The notes below the pieces were generated by a model. It was not told the origin of the DNA. It was given only the letters and a program-made list of their open reading frames with translations, and did not search any database. A program made the position numbers and the translations under genes. Below, one piece after another: positions 28,730 through 38,110 of a DNA stretch of 64,000 nt. The first letter of the stretch is position 1; every line of letters begins with the position of its first letter. Source of the stretch: an uncultured Pelagimonas sp. (GTDB lineage: Bacteria > Pseudomonadota > Alphaproteobacteria > Rhodobacterales > Rhodobacteraceae). The DNA is taken from positions 62,001 through 126,000 of the forward strand of contig NZ_CANMKO010000007.1 in the NCBI RefSeq assembly GCF_947498515.1. Reading direction: 5' to 3'.

Positions 28730-29152
28730 ATGCTGCAAGTGAACGACGACATCGCCATCGAAGATTGGGAACTGACCGAACAATTTGTTCGTTCAAGCGG
28801 CCCCGGCGGGCAGAATGTCAACAAGGTCTCCACCGCTGTCGAGCTCCGTTTTGAGGCGGAACGCTCGCCCAATTTGCCTGCTCCAGTGAAAACACGATTG
28901 CGCAAATTGGCCGGTCGCCGTTGGACAAACGAAGGAGCGTTGATCCTTCAGGTTGAGGAAACCCGATCTCAGGCGCGTAACCGTGAAATCGCCCGCCAAC
29001 GGCTTGTCGAATTGATCCAGAAAGCGCTTCAAAAACCCAAACGACGCATTCCAACGCGCCCAACACTCGGGTCAAAAAAGCGTCGGCTGGCGGGCAAAAA
29101 AGCCCGTGGTGAGGTTAAAACACTGCGTGGCAAAGTCGACCCCACCGACTAG
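28730..29152 (+). CDS. arfB: alternative ribosome-rescue factor ArfB (YaeJ)
   Basis: A peptidyl-tRNA hydrolase that frees ribosomes stalled on mRNAs without a stop codon. The 140-residue protein has the catalytic GGQ at residues 26-28 in SSGPGGQNVNK. The basic C-terminal tail (from about residue 100, KPKRRIPTRPTLGSKKRR onward) inserts in the empty mRNA channel. The length rules out a full release factor. GGGGGAT precedes the ATG. An intrinsic terminator lies just upstream. Confidence 0.95.
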   Translation: MLQVNDDIAIEDWELTEQFVRSSGPGGQNVNKVSTAVELRFEAERSPNLPAPVKTRLRKLAGRRWTNEGALILQVEETRSQARNREIARQRLVELIQKALQKPKRRIPTRPTLGSKKRRLAGKKARGEVKTLRGKVDPTD

Positions 29153-29168
29153 GTTTTAGCAAAAGCCA

Positions 29169-31718
29169 CTAAAACCGCTCTAACAAACGATCCAAATAGT
29201 TCTTTTCGATCTCGGGGCGATCTGCCTCGCTTGACCGACGGCGGATTTCATCCAAAAGCTCTTCGGCCCGGCGATAAACATCTTCACCCTGCAAAAGCCC
29301 TTCATCCGTATCGGACCGACCGGAATTGCCCTGACTACGCCCAAGTGGATCGCGTTGCTCTCCCGGCTCACCACCTTCGGCGAACCCCTGTTGGCCCTGC
29401 TGCTGTGCACGTTGCTGCGCCATCGCTTCGCCCAGCGCGCGCATCCCATCACGAAGGGCTTCCATCGCTTCTGATTGCTGGTCGATTGCCTCGGCCAAGT
29501 CACCATCCCGCAAGGCCTCTTCGGCCCCGTCCATGGCGTTGTCCGCATCCTCAAGCGACTGGGCCGAGCGTTCACCCGCCTCCGTCCCCTGACCGGGCAA
29601 ATTGCGGCGCTGGCGGTTTAATTCATCACGCAAGGCTTGTTGGCGATCGGCAAGGCTTTGCTCCAAACCCTGTTCGCCTTGGCCTTGACCATCGCCGCGT
29701 TCCCGCGCCTCACCCTGCCCCGGTTGCTGATCCCCCGGCTCCCCGCCCGGATCACCCTCTTGCTGGCTGGGTTGCTGGCCATCTTGGCGTTGCGACGGGT
29801 TAAATTGCTCCTGCAAGTCGCGGAATGCCTCGTCCGACAACTCTTGTTGCTCACGCAGCGTATCCGACAGTTGATCCATCGCCTGTTCACCCGGCGATTG
29901 ACCGCCTTCCCCTTGGGTGACCTGCATGTTTTCCATCATTTCTTGAAGCTGCTGCAAGGCCTCCATGGCTTCCGCCATCCGACCTTGTTCCATCAACTCT
30001 TGAATACGATCCATCATGCGTTGCAAATCATCTTGCGACATTTCGATGGTATTCTCGGGGTCCGCAGGCTCGCCCGGCTCCTCATTTTGCCGGTTCTGGC
30101 GCGCCAATTCGCGCATATAATCCTGTGTCGCCTCGCGCAATTCCTGCATCAGCTCCGCGATTTCTTGGTCCGAAGCGCCATTTTTCATCGCCTCTTCAAG
30201 CCGCTCTTGCGCGCGCTGTAACCGCTCCAAAGCGTCCTGAAGATCGCCCTCTTCCAACTCAACCGCAAGATCCCAAAGCGCCTGTGCCAGTTCGCCTTGC
30301 TGTTCATCGCTTATGCCGTCCAAGGCCTCAAGTTTCGCCAAAATTTCGCTCAAGGTCTTGCGGGGCTCCGGTTTGCGGAAAATCTCATCTGGGCGGTTGG
30401 ACATGGCGCGCAGCAATTGCGAAATCGTATCAACATTGTCCCGGTTCCACAGTAACGCTTGGCGTTGTTCGATCACCGCCTTGGCCATCGGATCAAAGAA
30501 CCGACGACCGGGTAGCGTAATCAGCTCAGGTTCGGTGCGTGCCGTTTGGCCGCGCCCATCCGTGACGCTCATCTCTAGGCGAACCGGCAGGTTGGCCCAT
30601 GGATGCAATGAAAAATTTCCGCCCAGCGCTTCTTTGAAATCGGCGCGGCTCCCAGCAAGCGGCATCGGCAGCGGGACATTGATCACTTCTTGAAACTCAG
30701 GTTCCAGCGCGCGGCCATAGCGCCGATCAACCTCGCCCAATGCCAGAACAAGCCGCGCTTGCCCGGCCTCGATGCCAAAATCATCTTGCGCCTTAAAGGG
30801 GATCTGGGCCGCACCGTCATAGGCGACCTCAATCTCGCCATCGCGCTCAATCCGCGGTGCGGCATCTGGGATCATGGCGATCTGCCACGCCCGTCCGTTT
30901 GGGCCATCAATCGCCAAGCGTCCGGCTTGGGCAACTTCGAAATCCTGCGCGGTGTCCTGCGCCTGTTCGGGCGTTCGGGACAACCCCGACACGCTTTCAT
31001 CCAAAGACAGCGCGCCGACCTCACCGTACATGCGTAAGGTTATCAACGCGCCTTCGGGCACGTCCAAGTTTTCGGCTGTGATATCATTTAGATAAACGGT
31101 TGGAAGACGTGTGTAACCGGGCGGTGACATCCAACCTTCCCAGCTTGGACCCTGCGCCAATTCCGGGCCGCCAACCCCCATGTTCGTGACCGATTGCACC
31201 CGCACAAAAGAGCCAAACAAAAAAGCCACAGACAACGCCAAAAGCGCGACAAACCGCAAGGCATAAGGGTCGGCGTTGGAAACCCGCAAATCCGGTTCGA
31301 CTGGTTTTGCTTCCTTCAAACGCGCCCGCATCCGGGCCTGATGCGCGTTCCAAACCGCCATTGATGCCGCATCGCCGGTGCCAATCGCCGGGCTGTCTAA
31401 CGCCGCCTGAATTGGGTTGCCTTTGAGCGATCCGTCCAATCGCAGCAACGCCTCGTCCCGGCTAGGCCACTGAAAAACGCGCATTCCACGCCACAACGCC
31501 CAAATAAACAGCGCCGTCAAACCGGCACCAACCGCCCAAACCCATTCAACCGCGACCAAATCCTGTAGGCCAAGCATCAATATCGCCAGCGCCACAAAAA
31601 CCACCGACCAAAGCGGCCACCACGCCCGCACCACCCGTTCGGCCACCAAACCCGCATGGGTTAGCGCCAAAGGCCAGCGGATTGTGCGGCTTAGTTCCGG
31701 GTCATTTTGACGGGCCAT
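29169..31718 (-). CDS. TIGR02302 / DUF4175 family membrane protein
   Basis: This 849-residue alphaproteobacterial protein has two N-terminal membrane segments (about 35-55 and 60-78) plus one near 155-175. A globular region follows, then a long C-terminal half rich in Gln, Glu, Gly and Met (for example MMDRIQELMEQGRMAEAM), with coiled-coil character and a low-complexity stretch near residues 640-760. The function is not established. Its ribosome site (GAGGAA) lies in the arm of an 8-bp hairpin at 31723-31748. It is downstream of lysA on the same strand. Confidence 0.9.
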   Translation of the reverse strand: MARQNDPELSRTIRWPLALTHAGLVAERVVRAWWPLWSVVFVALAILMLGLQDLVAVEWVWAVGAGLTALFIWALWRGMRVFQWPSRDEALLRLDGSLKGNPIQAALDSPAIGTGDAASMAVWNAHQARMRARLKEAKPVEPDLRVSNADPYALRFVALLALSVAFLFGSFVRVQSVTNMGVGGPELAQGPSWEGWMSPPGYTRLPTVYLNDITAENLDVPEGALITLRMYGEVGALSLDESVSGLSRTPEQAQDTAQDFEVAQAGRLAIDGPNGRAWQIAMIPDAAPRIERDGEIEVAYDGAAQIPFKAQDDFGIEAGQARLVLALGEVDRRYGRALEPEFQEVINVPLPMPLAGSRADFKEALGGNFSLHPWANLPVRLEMSVTDGRGQTARTEPELITLPGRRFFDPMAKAVIEQRQALLWNRDNVDTISQLLRAMSNRPDEIFRKPEPRKTLSEILAKLEALDGISDEQQGELAQALWDLAVELEEGDLQDALERLQRAQERLEEAMKNGASDQEIAELMQELREATQDYMRELARQNRQNEEPGEPADPENTIEMSQDDLQRMMDRIQELMEQGRMAEAMEALQQLQEMMENMQVTQGEGGQSPGEQAMDQLSDTLREQQELSDEAFRDLQEQFNPSQRQDGQQPSQQEGDPGGEPGDQQPGQGEARERGDGQGQGEQGLEQSLADRQQALRDELNRQRRNLPGQGTEAGERSAQSLEDADNAMDGAEEALRDGDLAEAIDQQSEAMEALRDGMRALGEAMAQQRAQQQGQQGFAEGGEPGEQRDPLGRSQGNSGRSDTDEGLLQGEDVYRRAEELLDEIRRRSSEADRPEIEKNYLDRLLERF

Positions 31719-31722
31719 ACCA

Positions 31723-31748
31723 TTCCTCGCGCGACGTCTTGCGAGGAA
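31723..31748 (-). promoter_or_regulatory. hairpin containing the TIGR02302 ribosome-binding site
   Basis: An 8-bp perfect stem (31723-31730 with 31741-31748, ten-base loop) lies in the 36-base gap after lysA. On the minus strand the second arm carries GAGGAA, the likely Shine-Dalgarno sequence of the next gene. It could limit or couple its translation. Confidence 0.4.
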
Positions 31749-31754
31749 AGTGCC

Positions 31755-33020
31755 TCACAACCATTCAGGAATGGTATCGCGATTTATCATTTCGTCAAAG
31801 GTTGGCCTTGGGCGGATAACCGCGAATTGATCGCCGTTCACCAAAACCTCGGGAATAAGCGGGCGGGTGTTGTACTCGCTCGCCATCACCGCGCCATAGG
31901 CACCGGCACTGCGGAATGCGACCAAATCACCGGCGGCAAGCGGCGGCATCAGGCGTTGTTTGGCAAATGTATCGCCGGATTCGCAAACAGGTCCAACAAT
32001 ATCATAGGGTTGCGGCTCGACCCCAACCTGCGGCTCAACCAAGGGGACAATGTCGTGATGGGCTTCATACATCGCCGGGCGGATCAAATCATTCATCGCG
32101 CCATCCAAAATCAGGAAATCGCGGCCTTCGCCGTTTTTCAGGTAAATCACCTTGGACACCAAAATCCCGGCGTTGCCTGCGATCAAACGCCCCGGCTCAA
32201 TCTCGATCTCACAGCCCAAATGACCAACAGTGCGCTGGATCAGCTTGCCATAATCGGTCGGCAAGGGCGGTGCTTCGTTGCTGCGGGCATAGGGGATGCC
32301 AAGGCCGCCACCCAAATCCAATCGGCTGATCTCATGCCCATCGGCGCGCAAAGCTTCGGTCAATTCCGCAACCTTGGTATAAGCAAGCTCAAACGGCTCA
32401 AGCTGTGTCAGCTGGCTGCCGATATGCACGTCAATGCCAACAACTTTGATACCCGGCAAAGCGGCGGCATGGGCGTAAACCTCACGGGCGCGGGCAATTG
32501 GAATGCCGAATTTGTTTTCGCTTTTACCGGTGGCGATTTTGGCGTGGGTTTTGGCGTCAACATCCGGGTTCACCCGAACGGCGATCTTGGCCTCAACCCC
32601 CATCGATGTCGCGATCTCAGAGATAACCGCCATCTCAGGTTCGCTCTCGACGTTGAATTGGCGAATCTGCGCCTCAAGCGCGGCGCGGATTTCATCACCG
32701 GTCTTGCCAACACCGGAAAACACGATCCTATCCCCCGGAACACCAGCGGCCAGAGCACGGGCCAATTCGCCACCCGAAACCACGTCCATCCCCGCGCCTT
32801 CGGCGGCCAGAGTGCGCAAAATCGCCTGATTGCTGGCGGCTTTCATCGCGTAGCATACCAAATGCGGGCCCCAATCCAAAGCCTCATCAAAGAGATGGAA
32901 ATGCCGGGTTAGTGTCGCTGTGGAGTAAAGGTAAAACGGCGTGCCCACTTGCGCGGCAATTTCCTTGACCGGCACATCCTCGGCCCACAACGCCCCTTCG
33001 CGATAAAGAAAATGATCCAC
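31755..33020 (-). CDS. lysA: diaminopimelate decarboxylase
   Basis: LysA decarboxylates meso-diaminopimelate to lysine using PLP. It has 421 residues, the usual length. The PLP lysine is Lys60 in CYAMKAASN; GGGLGIPY and EIEPGRLIAGNAG bind the phosphate; CESGD supplies the second-subunit Cys and Asp. The start codon is GTG with GGAGACG upstream. It lies downstream of argH and the LptM-like gene, but separated from them by a terminator. Confidence 0.97.
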   Translation of the reverse strand: MDHFLYREGALWAEDVPVKEIAAQVGTPFYLYSTATLTRHFHLFDEALDWGPHLVCYAMKAASNQAILRTLAAEGAGMDVVSGGELARALAAGVPGDRIVFSGVGKTGDEIRAALEAQIRQFNVESEPEMAVISEIATSMGVEAKIAVRVNPDVDAKTHAKIATGKSENKFGIPIARAREVYAHAAALPGIKVVGIDVHIGSQLTQLEPFELAYTKVAELTEALRADGHEISRLDLGGGLGIPYARSNEAPPLPTDYGKLIQRTVGHLGCEIEIEPGRLIAGNAGILVSKVIYLKNGEGRDFLILDGAMNDLIRPAMYEAHHDIVPLVEPQVGVEPQPYDIVGPVCESGDTFAKQRLMPPLAAGDLVAFRSAGAYGAVMASEYNTRPLIPEVLVNGDQFAVIRPRPTFDEMINRDTIPEWL

Positions 33021-33085
33021 GCCCGTCTCCTGTCCTGCAGCCGTTCCCGCTTAGCGCATCCCAAAAGGCGAAAAAACCCTTGGTT

Positions 33086-33115
33086 TTCTTCTTTCCGAAA
33101 ATATCCCCGCCGGAG
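33086..33115 (-). repeat. dispersed intergenic repeat, copy A
   Basis: On the minus strand this reads CTCCGGCGGGGATATTTTCG followed by GAAAGAAGAA. Related copies occur at 48708-48735 and 54485-54510. It lies just after the hairpin terminator of argH-lptM. Confidence 0.6.
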
Positions 33116-33131
33116 GCTCCGACCGCGACGC

Positions 33132-33163
33132 AAAAGCCCCGGCTCATTTAGAGAACCGGGGCT
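33132..33163 (-). terminator. terminator of argH-lptM
   Basis: An 8-bp GC-rich stem (33135-33142 with 33156-33163) with a 13-base loop is followed by TTTT on the minus strand, 20 bases past the lptM stop codon. Confidence 0.8.
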
Positions 33164-33182
33164 AATCACTTTTTTGGCAATC

Positions 33183-33290
33183 TTACTGGGTAGCCTCTTC
33201 GCCCGGTCGTATCGGCGCGCCATCTGCGCCACATCCGGCGAGGCTGCAAGCCGACAAGGCCAACAGCGCCACAATCATCACTGTCTTCAT
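33183..33290 (-). CDS. lptM: 35-residue LptM-like lipoprotein
   Basis: I found this frame by hand; it is below common length cut-offs. It begins [20 protein letters not shown] and continues GADGAPIRP, matching the L-x-G-C-G-x-x-G-x-x-x-x-P core of LptM (YifL), which assists maturation of the LptD LPS translocon. The lipidated cysteine is most likely Cys20 (LAGC), with Cys15 (LSAC) as an alternative. Its ATG overlaps the argH stop by four bases (ATGA), and AAGGAGG lies inside the end of argH. Its position between argH and lysA supports the call. Confidence 0.82.
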   Translation of the reverse strand: MKTVMIVALLALSACSLAGCGADGAPIRPGEEATQ

Positions 33291-34678
33291 ATAAGCACCT
33301 CCTTCCAGCGGGTCACTTGTTCGCGCACCCGCGCTGGGGCTGTGCCACCGTAACTCATCCGTGAGGCGACCGATTTATGCACCGTCAGAACGTCAAAAAT
33401 CCCGTCGGTGATCGCCGAATTCTCTGCCTGCATGTCTTCAAGGCTTAGGTCCGGCAGGTCGCAGCCTTTGGATTCCGCCAAGGCGACAAGCGCCCCCGTC
33501 ACATGGTGCGCATCCCGAAAGGGTAGCCCAGTTTCGCGCACCAGCCAATCGGCAAGATCAGTCGCGGTTGAAAAACCAGCTGACGCAGCGCCTTCCAGCA
33601 CCTGACGATTGCCGGTCATATCCTTGACCATGCCTTCCATCGCCGCCAATGCCAGCATCCAGTTGTCCGCCGCGTCAAAGACCTGCTCTTTGTCTTCTTG
33701 CATGTCCTTTGAATAGGCCAGTGGCAAGCCTTTCATCACCATCATCAACGCAACATTGGCCCCGAAGATCCGCCCGATCTTGGCGCGGATAAGCTCCGCT
33801 GCATCAGGGTTTTTCTTTTGCGGCATGATGCTCGACCCGGTGCTGAACCGGTCCGACAGGGTGACAAAGCGGAACTGCGCGCTTGACCAAATTACTAGTT
33901 CTTCGGCAAAGCGGCTGAGGTGCATCGCTGAAATCGACGCCACCGATAGAAATTCAATCGCGAAATCCCGCGCCGAAACGGCGTCCAACGAATTGGCCAT
34001 TGGGCGGTCAAAGCCCAAGCTTTCGGCGGTCATATGTCTATCAATCGGGAACCCTGTGCCCGCAAGCGCCGCGGCGCCCAAAGGCGATTCGTTCATCCGG
34101 GCGCGGGCATCGCGAACGCGAGAAAGATCGCGCGCGAACATCTCCACATAGGCCATCATGTGATGCCCCCATGTCACCGGCTGCGCGGTTTGTAGGTGGG
34201 TAAAGCCCGGCATCACCCAATCGGCCCCCGCCTCGGCCTGATCCACCAACGCGGAAATCAGGGCGAGCAGACCCTTTTCCGCTGCATCCAGCTGATCACG
34301 TACCCAAAGGCGGAAATCCGTCGCAACTTGGTCGTTACGCGACCGGCCCGTGTGCAAGCGGCCCGCTGGTTCGCCAATCAAGGCCTTCAAACGGGCCTCG
34401 ACGTTCATATGAATGTCTTCTAGCGCCGTGGAAAATTCAAACTCACCGTTCTCAATCTCTGACAAGACTGTGAGCAAGCCTTCCCGAATGGCCTTTGCAT
34501 CGCTATCACTAATAATGCCTTGGGCGGCCAACATGGCGGCGTGGGCCCTTGAACCGGCGATATCCTGTGCCGCCATCCGCTGATCGTATCCGATCGAGGC
34601 GTTGATCGCCTCCATGATCGCATCCGGCCCGGCGGCAAAGCGGCCGCCCCACATCTGGTTTGAGGAAGTATCCGACAT
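33287..34678 (-). CDS. argH: argininosuccinate lyase
   Basis: ArgH splits argininosuccinate into arginine and fumarate, the last step of arginine synthesis. The protein is 463 residues. The fumarase/aspartase-superfamily signature [12 protein letters not shown] is intact, as are the [14 protein letters not shown] and [16 protein letters not shown] substrate-binding segments. The gene overlaps lptM at its 3' end. It is divergent from the tlpA-like gene with only 21 bases between start codons. Confidence 0.98.
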   Translation of the reverse strand: MSDTSSNQMWGGRFAAGPDAIMEAINASIGYDQRMAAQDIAGSRAHAAMLAAQGIISDSDAKAIREGLLTVLSEIENGEFEFSTALEDIHMNVEARLKALIGEPAGRLHTGRSRNDQVATDFRLWVRDQLDAAEKGLLALISALVDQAEAGADWVMPGFTHLQTAQPVTWGHHMMAYVEMFARDLSRVRDARARMNESPLGAAALAGTGFPIDRHMTAESLGFDRPMANSLDAVSARDFAIEFLSVASISAMHLSRFAEELVIWSSAQFRFVTLSDRFSTGSSIMPQKKNPDAAELIRAKIGRIFGANVALMMVMKGLPLAYSKDMQEDKEQVFDAADNWMLALAAMEGMVKDMTGNRQVLEGAASAGFSTATDLADWLVRETGLPFRDAHHVTGALVALAESKGCDLPDLSLEDMQAENSAITDGIFDVLTVHKSVASRMSYGGTAPARVREQVTRWKEVLI

Positions 34679-34699
34679 GAGCTGTCCTTCGGAGGAAAT

Positions 34700-35260
34700 A
34701 TGAAAAATCTGGGTCTTGCGTTGCTGTATACTGCGACGATGGCGCTTGCAAATCCTGGCTTCGCTGATGTGGCGGCTGCGACCGCCGCGCGGACCGGCGA
34801 TATGAAGAAACTAATCCTTCATTCCGAGCCAAAAACCCGCGAGATGGCCGACTTTATGACCTTTGAAGGGGAACCATTGAACCTATCCGATTGGCAGGGA
34901 AAATGGCTTGTGGTTAATTTCTGGGCCACATGGTGCGCGCCCTGCCGCAAGGAAATGCCGATGCTCTCCGAGCTTCAAACCGAGATGGGCAGCGACACAT
35001 TTGAGGTCATCACCATCGCCACCTCGCGCAATCCGCCCCCGGCGATGAAAGCGTTCTTTGATGATATCGGCATTACCAACCTGCCGCTGCACCGCGATCC
35101 GAAATCGAAATTGTCGCGCGGCATGGGTGTTTTGGGCCTACCCGCGACGGTGATCCTTGACCCTGATGGCAATGAGGTCGGCCGCATGACCGGCGATGCC
35201 GATTGGTCATCTGACAGCGCCAAGGCCGTATTGACGGCGTTGATGGGCCCGGCGAGTTAA
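34700..35260 (+). CDS. TlpA-like periplasmic thiol:disulfide oxidoreductase
   Basis: This 186-residue protein has a signal peptide or anchor (residues 1-22) and a thioredoxin fold. The redox motif WCAPC has Cys79 and Cys82, and the cis-proline region is GLPATVILD. TlpA-type proteins reduce disulfides in the periplasm, for instance during cytochrome c or cytochrome oxidase copper-site assembly. GGAGGAA precedes the ATG and shares the 21-base gap with the argH start signals. Confidence 0.93.
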   Translation: MKNLGLALLYTATMALANPGFADVAAATAARTGDMKKLILHSEPKTREMADFMTFEGEPLNLSDWQGKWLVVNFWATWCAPCRKEMPMLSELQTEMGSDTFEVITIATSRNPPPAMKAFFDDIGITNLPLHRDPKSKLSRGMGVLGLPATVILDPDGNEVGRMTGDADWSSDSAKAVLTALMGPAS

Positions 35261-35337
35261 GCCTTTAAACTACTACCGTGAAACTTCGGTCGGCGTCTGT
35301 GGCTTGGCTCGCAACTCCCGCCGTTTGGTCACCAAAT

Positions 35338-35377
35338 CCGTCCCGGAACACCCGATTGAGCACGGGTGTCGGGACGG
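35338..35377. terminator. long bulged hairpin between convergent genes
   Basis: A 15-bp stem with a two-base bulge pairs 35338-35345 and 35348-35354 with 35363-35377. It lies between the tlpA-like gene and the convergent 48-residue basic-protein gene. It lacks a good T-tract but is very stable, and could serve both directions. Confidence 0.5.
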
Positions 35378-35387
35378 CTTTGACATA

Positions 35388-35534
35388 TCATGACTTGTTC
35401 TTGGCTTTTTTGCCGGCTTGAACAGGCCGATCGGCGTGTTTGCCGCCTGAGCTGTTGAACGCTTGGTACCAAGCTGGCTTTTGAGCTGGGTTCGCACCGG
35501 CGCGTTTTACCTTGGGTTTCTTCGATTTGGGCAT
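35388..35534 (-). CDS. 48-residue highly basic small protein
   Basis: Hand translation gives MPKSKKPKVKRAGANPAQ, a middle with WYQAFNSSGGKHADRP, and the end GKKAKNKS. It is rich in lysine at both ends, without hydrophobic segments or cysteines, so probably nucleic-acid or ribosome associated (inference). AAAAGGA lies seven bases before the ATG, and coding composition fits the neighbourhood. No named family is recognised. It is too short for many annotation filters. Confidence 0.6.
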   Translation of the reverse strand: MPKSKKPKVKRAGANPAQKPAWYQAFNSSGGKHADRPVQAGKKAKNKS

Positions 35535-35653
35535 TGTCCGTCCTTTTCAATTCAGCACTGACATAGAAGGATCACCTCAGGATTGATACAGCAACCTTTT
35601 CGCGAGCAAGGTCGACGGGATACGTAGCCAGTTTTTGGATGGCCCAAAATAGT

Positions 35654-35679
35654 ACGGGGTGACCCGATGGCCACCCCGT
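35654..35679 (-). terminator. hairpin downstream of the (GA)n tract
   Basis: An 8-bp stem (35654-35661 with 35672-35679) is followed on the minus strand by ACTATTTTGG. It is the likely end of the transcript that contains the dinucleotide tract. Confidence 0.5.
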
Positions 35680-35683
35680 TTCT

Positions 35684-36265
<582 letters not shown>

Positions 36266-36462
36266 TCTTGCTACTCTCAGGTCATGGGCCCCCACCCAAT
36301 GGTTGATAGAATTGGGCGAAAACAGGGCGCAGCGCAACGTTTTTCTGCCACATTCCTGCCATTGTCTCTAGTGATTATGCTAATAACAACTCAACGCAAT
36401 TATTGATCCCTGTGATGCGACAATATCATTGCTGCGCACCCCAAAACTCCAACGAATTCGGC

Positions 36463-36491
36463 AAAAAAGGGACCCCAGTAACAGGGCCCCT
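36463..36491 (-). terminator. intrinsic terminator of the di-haem peroxidase gene
   Basis: An 8-bp stem (36468-36476 region with 36484-36491, one G-T pair) is followed by six T on the minus strand, 19 bases past the stop codon. Confidence 0.85.
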
Positions 36492-36509
36492 GATTCTTTG
36501 ACGACCAAA

Positions 36510-37559
36510 TTATGGCAAAATTTCGCCCGTGGGACGCGGCGTCGAGGCGGTTTCGGCCGGTAAAACCGGATATTCAACCGTCGGCAACGTGCCGGTCAAC
36601 GCGTTCAAAAAGGCGACAACGGCATCGGCATCGGGGCCGGACAACTCTTCGCCCAATTGCGAGACCGCCATAATTTCGACCGCTGTCTTAAGGTCCCACA
36701 CTTTTCCAGAATGGAAATATGGCGCAGTGACCGCGATGTTGCGCAAAGGCGCCGCGCGGAAAACATAGGCATCATCGGCGGTTTCCGTCACGGCGAACCG
36801 GCCCTTGTCACCTTCGGGCAAAACATCGGCACCAGGTTTTTCGATCAGGCCAAAGGCATAATAATCATGCCCCCCAAGGTTGATGCCGTTGTGACAAGAC
36901 GCACAGCCTGAGTCGACAAACACCTCAAGACCTCGTTTCTGCTCATCGCTGAGGGCTGCGTCATCGCCATTTAGCCACGCATCAAAGGGCGACGGTGTCA
37001 GCAAAGTCGCCTCGTAAGCTTCAATAGCTTTTGCAAAATTGTCAAAAGTCACCGGATCGGCCTGCTCAGGGAACGAGGCTTTGAACCATGTTTTGTAATC
37101 CGACATTGAATTAAGCGTCGCGACCACATTGTCGGGCGTGTTTGCCATTTCCACACCTGCCTGCACCGGTCCCTTGGCTTGTTCCGCCAAATCCGCCGCG
37201 CGGCCATCCCAAAATTGGGCTTCGTTAAAAACCGCATTCAAGACGGTTGGCGCATTGCGCGGCCCCTTTTGCCAACCATGGCCAATCGAAGTCTCAAGAT
37301 TGTCGTCCCCGCCTGTCGCCAGATTGTGGCATGAGTTGCAGGAGAAAACGCCGGACGCAGACATGCGCGGGTCAAAAAACAATGCTTTTCCCAAGGAAAT
37401 TTTTTCGGGGGTAATCGGGTTGTCGGCTACTGCGGGTATTGTTGATGGCAGGGCGGAAAACAAATCCAGAGCATCAGTGCGAAGATCTTGGGCCGCGGCG
37501 GCTTGGGCCGTTAGAACCAATGCAACGGCTGTGAATCCGTGTATGGACATGCGCTTCAT
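36510..37559 (-). CDS. di-haem cytochrome c peroxidase / MauG family
   Basis: This exported protein has two haem c sites: CNSCH near residues 74-78 and CASCH near 222-226. It fits the bacterial cytochrome c peroxidase family (SLGKALFFDPRMSASG, RNAPTVLNAVF, FRAAPLRNIAVTAPYFHSG). It reduces hydrogen peroxide with electrons from small cytochromes or copper proteins in the periplasm. I prefer the ATG at 37559 with GGAG upstream, giving 349 residues; an ATG at 37571 is also open. An FNR-type box lies 75 bases upstream, suggesting oxygen-limited expression. Confidence 0.92.
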   Translation of the reverse strand: MKRMSIHGFTAVALVLTAQAAAAQDLRTDALDLFSALPSTIPAVADNPITPEKISLGKALFFDPRMSASGVFSCNSCHNLATGGDDNLETSIGHGWQKGPRNAPTVLNAVFNEAQFWDGRAADLAEQAKGPVQAGVEMANTPDNVVATLNSMSDYKTWFKASFPEQADPVTFDNFAKAIEAYEATLLTPSPFDAWLNGDDAALSDEQKRGLEVFVDSGCASCHNGINLGGHDYYAFGLIEKPGADVLPEGDKGRFAVTETADDAYVFRAAPLRNIAVTAPYFHSGKVWDLKTAVEIMAVSQLGEELSGPDADAVVAFLNALTGTLPTVEYPVLPAETASTPRPTGEILP

Positions 37560-37633
37560 GTCAGTCTCCATGTGTAGATAAAGGAGCTAAAACCCCTAGT
37601 TTAGAATGATTATACATTCCAACATCGGCATCC

Positions 37634-37647
37634 TTGATCTGCGTCAA
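37634..37647 (-). promoter_or_regulatory. FNR/FixK-type binding site
   Basis: The 14 bases TTGATCTGCGTCAA match the FNR-family consensus TTGAT-N4-ATCAA at nine of ten fixed positions. The site lies between the peroxidase gene and the divergent small membrane-protein gene, well placed to activate the peroxidase under low oxygen. Confidence 0.75.
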
Positions 37648-37717
37648 CATCACCTGACGTAACGCGCACTTTGACAGCGCAATACGAGTTGGTGAAACTA
37701 ATCCAACAGGAGGGGCC

Positions 37718-38110
37718 ATGCCGTTATCAATTCTCGTCACACTTGTGGTTCTCGGTATCGCGGGTATTGCGGTGCTGACCAAATGGCTTGGCATGTCGAG
37801 CCCGAAACGGTTTCAAACTGAACAGGATGTCATCGCCGCTTGGGCGCGGGAGTTTCCGGAAACACCAGTGAGTGACGTGACACTCTGCCAGTCGGGCAAT
37901 GGCGCATTGGTGACAACCGCGCTGGGGCCGGGCTTGGTTTGGGCGATGGGAGCCGATAGCACCGCCCGTTTGCTGTCCAAGGCAAACTTGACCGCAACGG
38001 ACACAGGACTGCGCATCGATCTACCCGATTATAGTGCCCCGCATGTCACCTTGACCCTCACCAAAGCCGAGACCGCGCAATGGTCCGCCCTGATCGGAGC
38101 CTCCGCATGA
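37718..38110 (+). CDS. membrane-anchored protein of unknown function
   Basis: This 130-residue protein has one N-terminal membrane segment (ILVTLVVLGIAGIAVL) and a small soluble domain rich in beta strands. I recognise no family. ACAGGAGG precedes the ATG. The stop codon overlaps the start of the sterol-desaturase-family gene by four bases (ATGA), so the two are translationally coupled and probably work together. Confidence 0.8.
   Translation: MPLSILVTLVVLGIAGIAVLTKWLGMSSPKRFQTEQDVIAAWAREFPETPVSDVTLCQSGNGALVTTALGPGLVWAMGADSTARLLSKANLTATDTGLRIDLPDYSAPHVTLTLTKAETAQWSALIGASA

Noticed and set aside
31707-32912. 401-codon plus-strand ORF opposite lysA
   Set aside because: It is an antisense shadow: no ribosome site, no family features, and lysA is unmistakable on the other strand.
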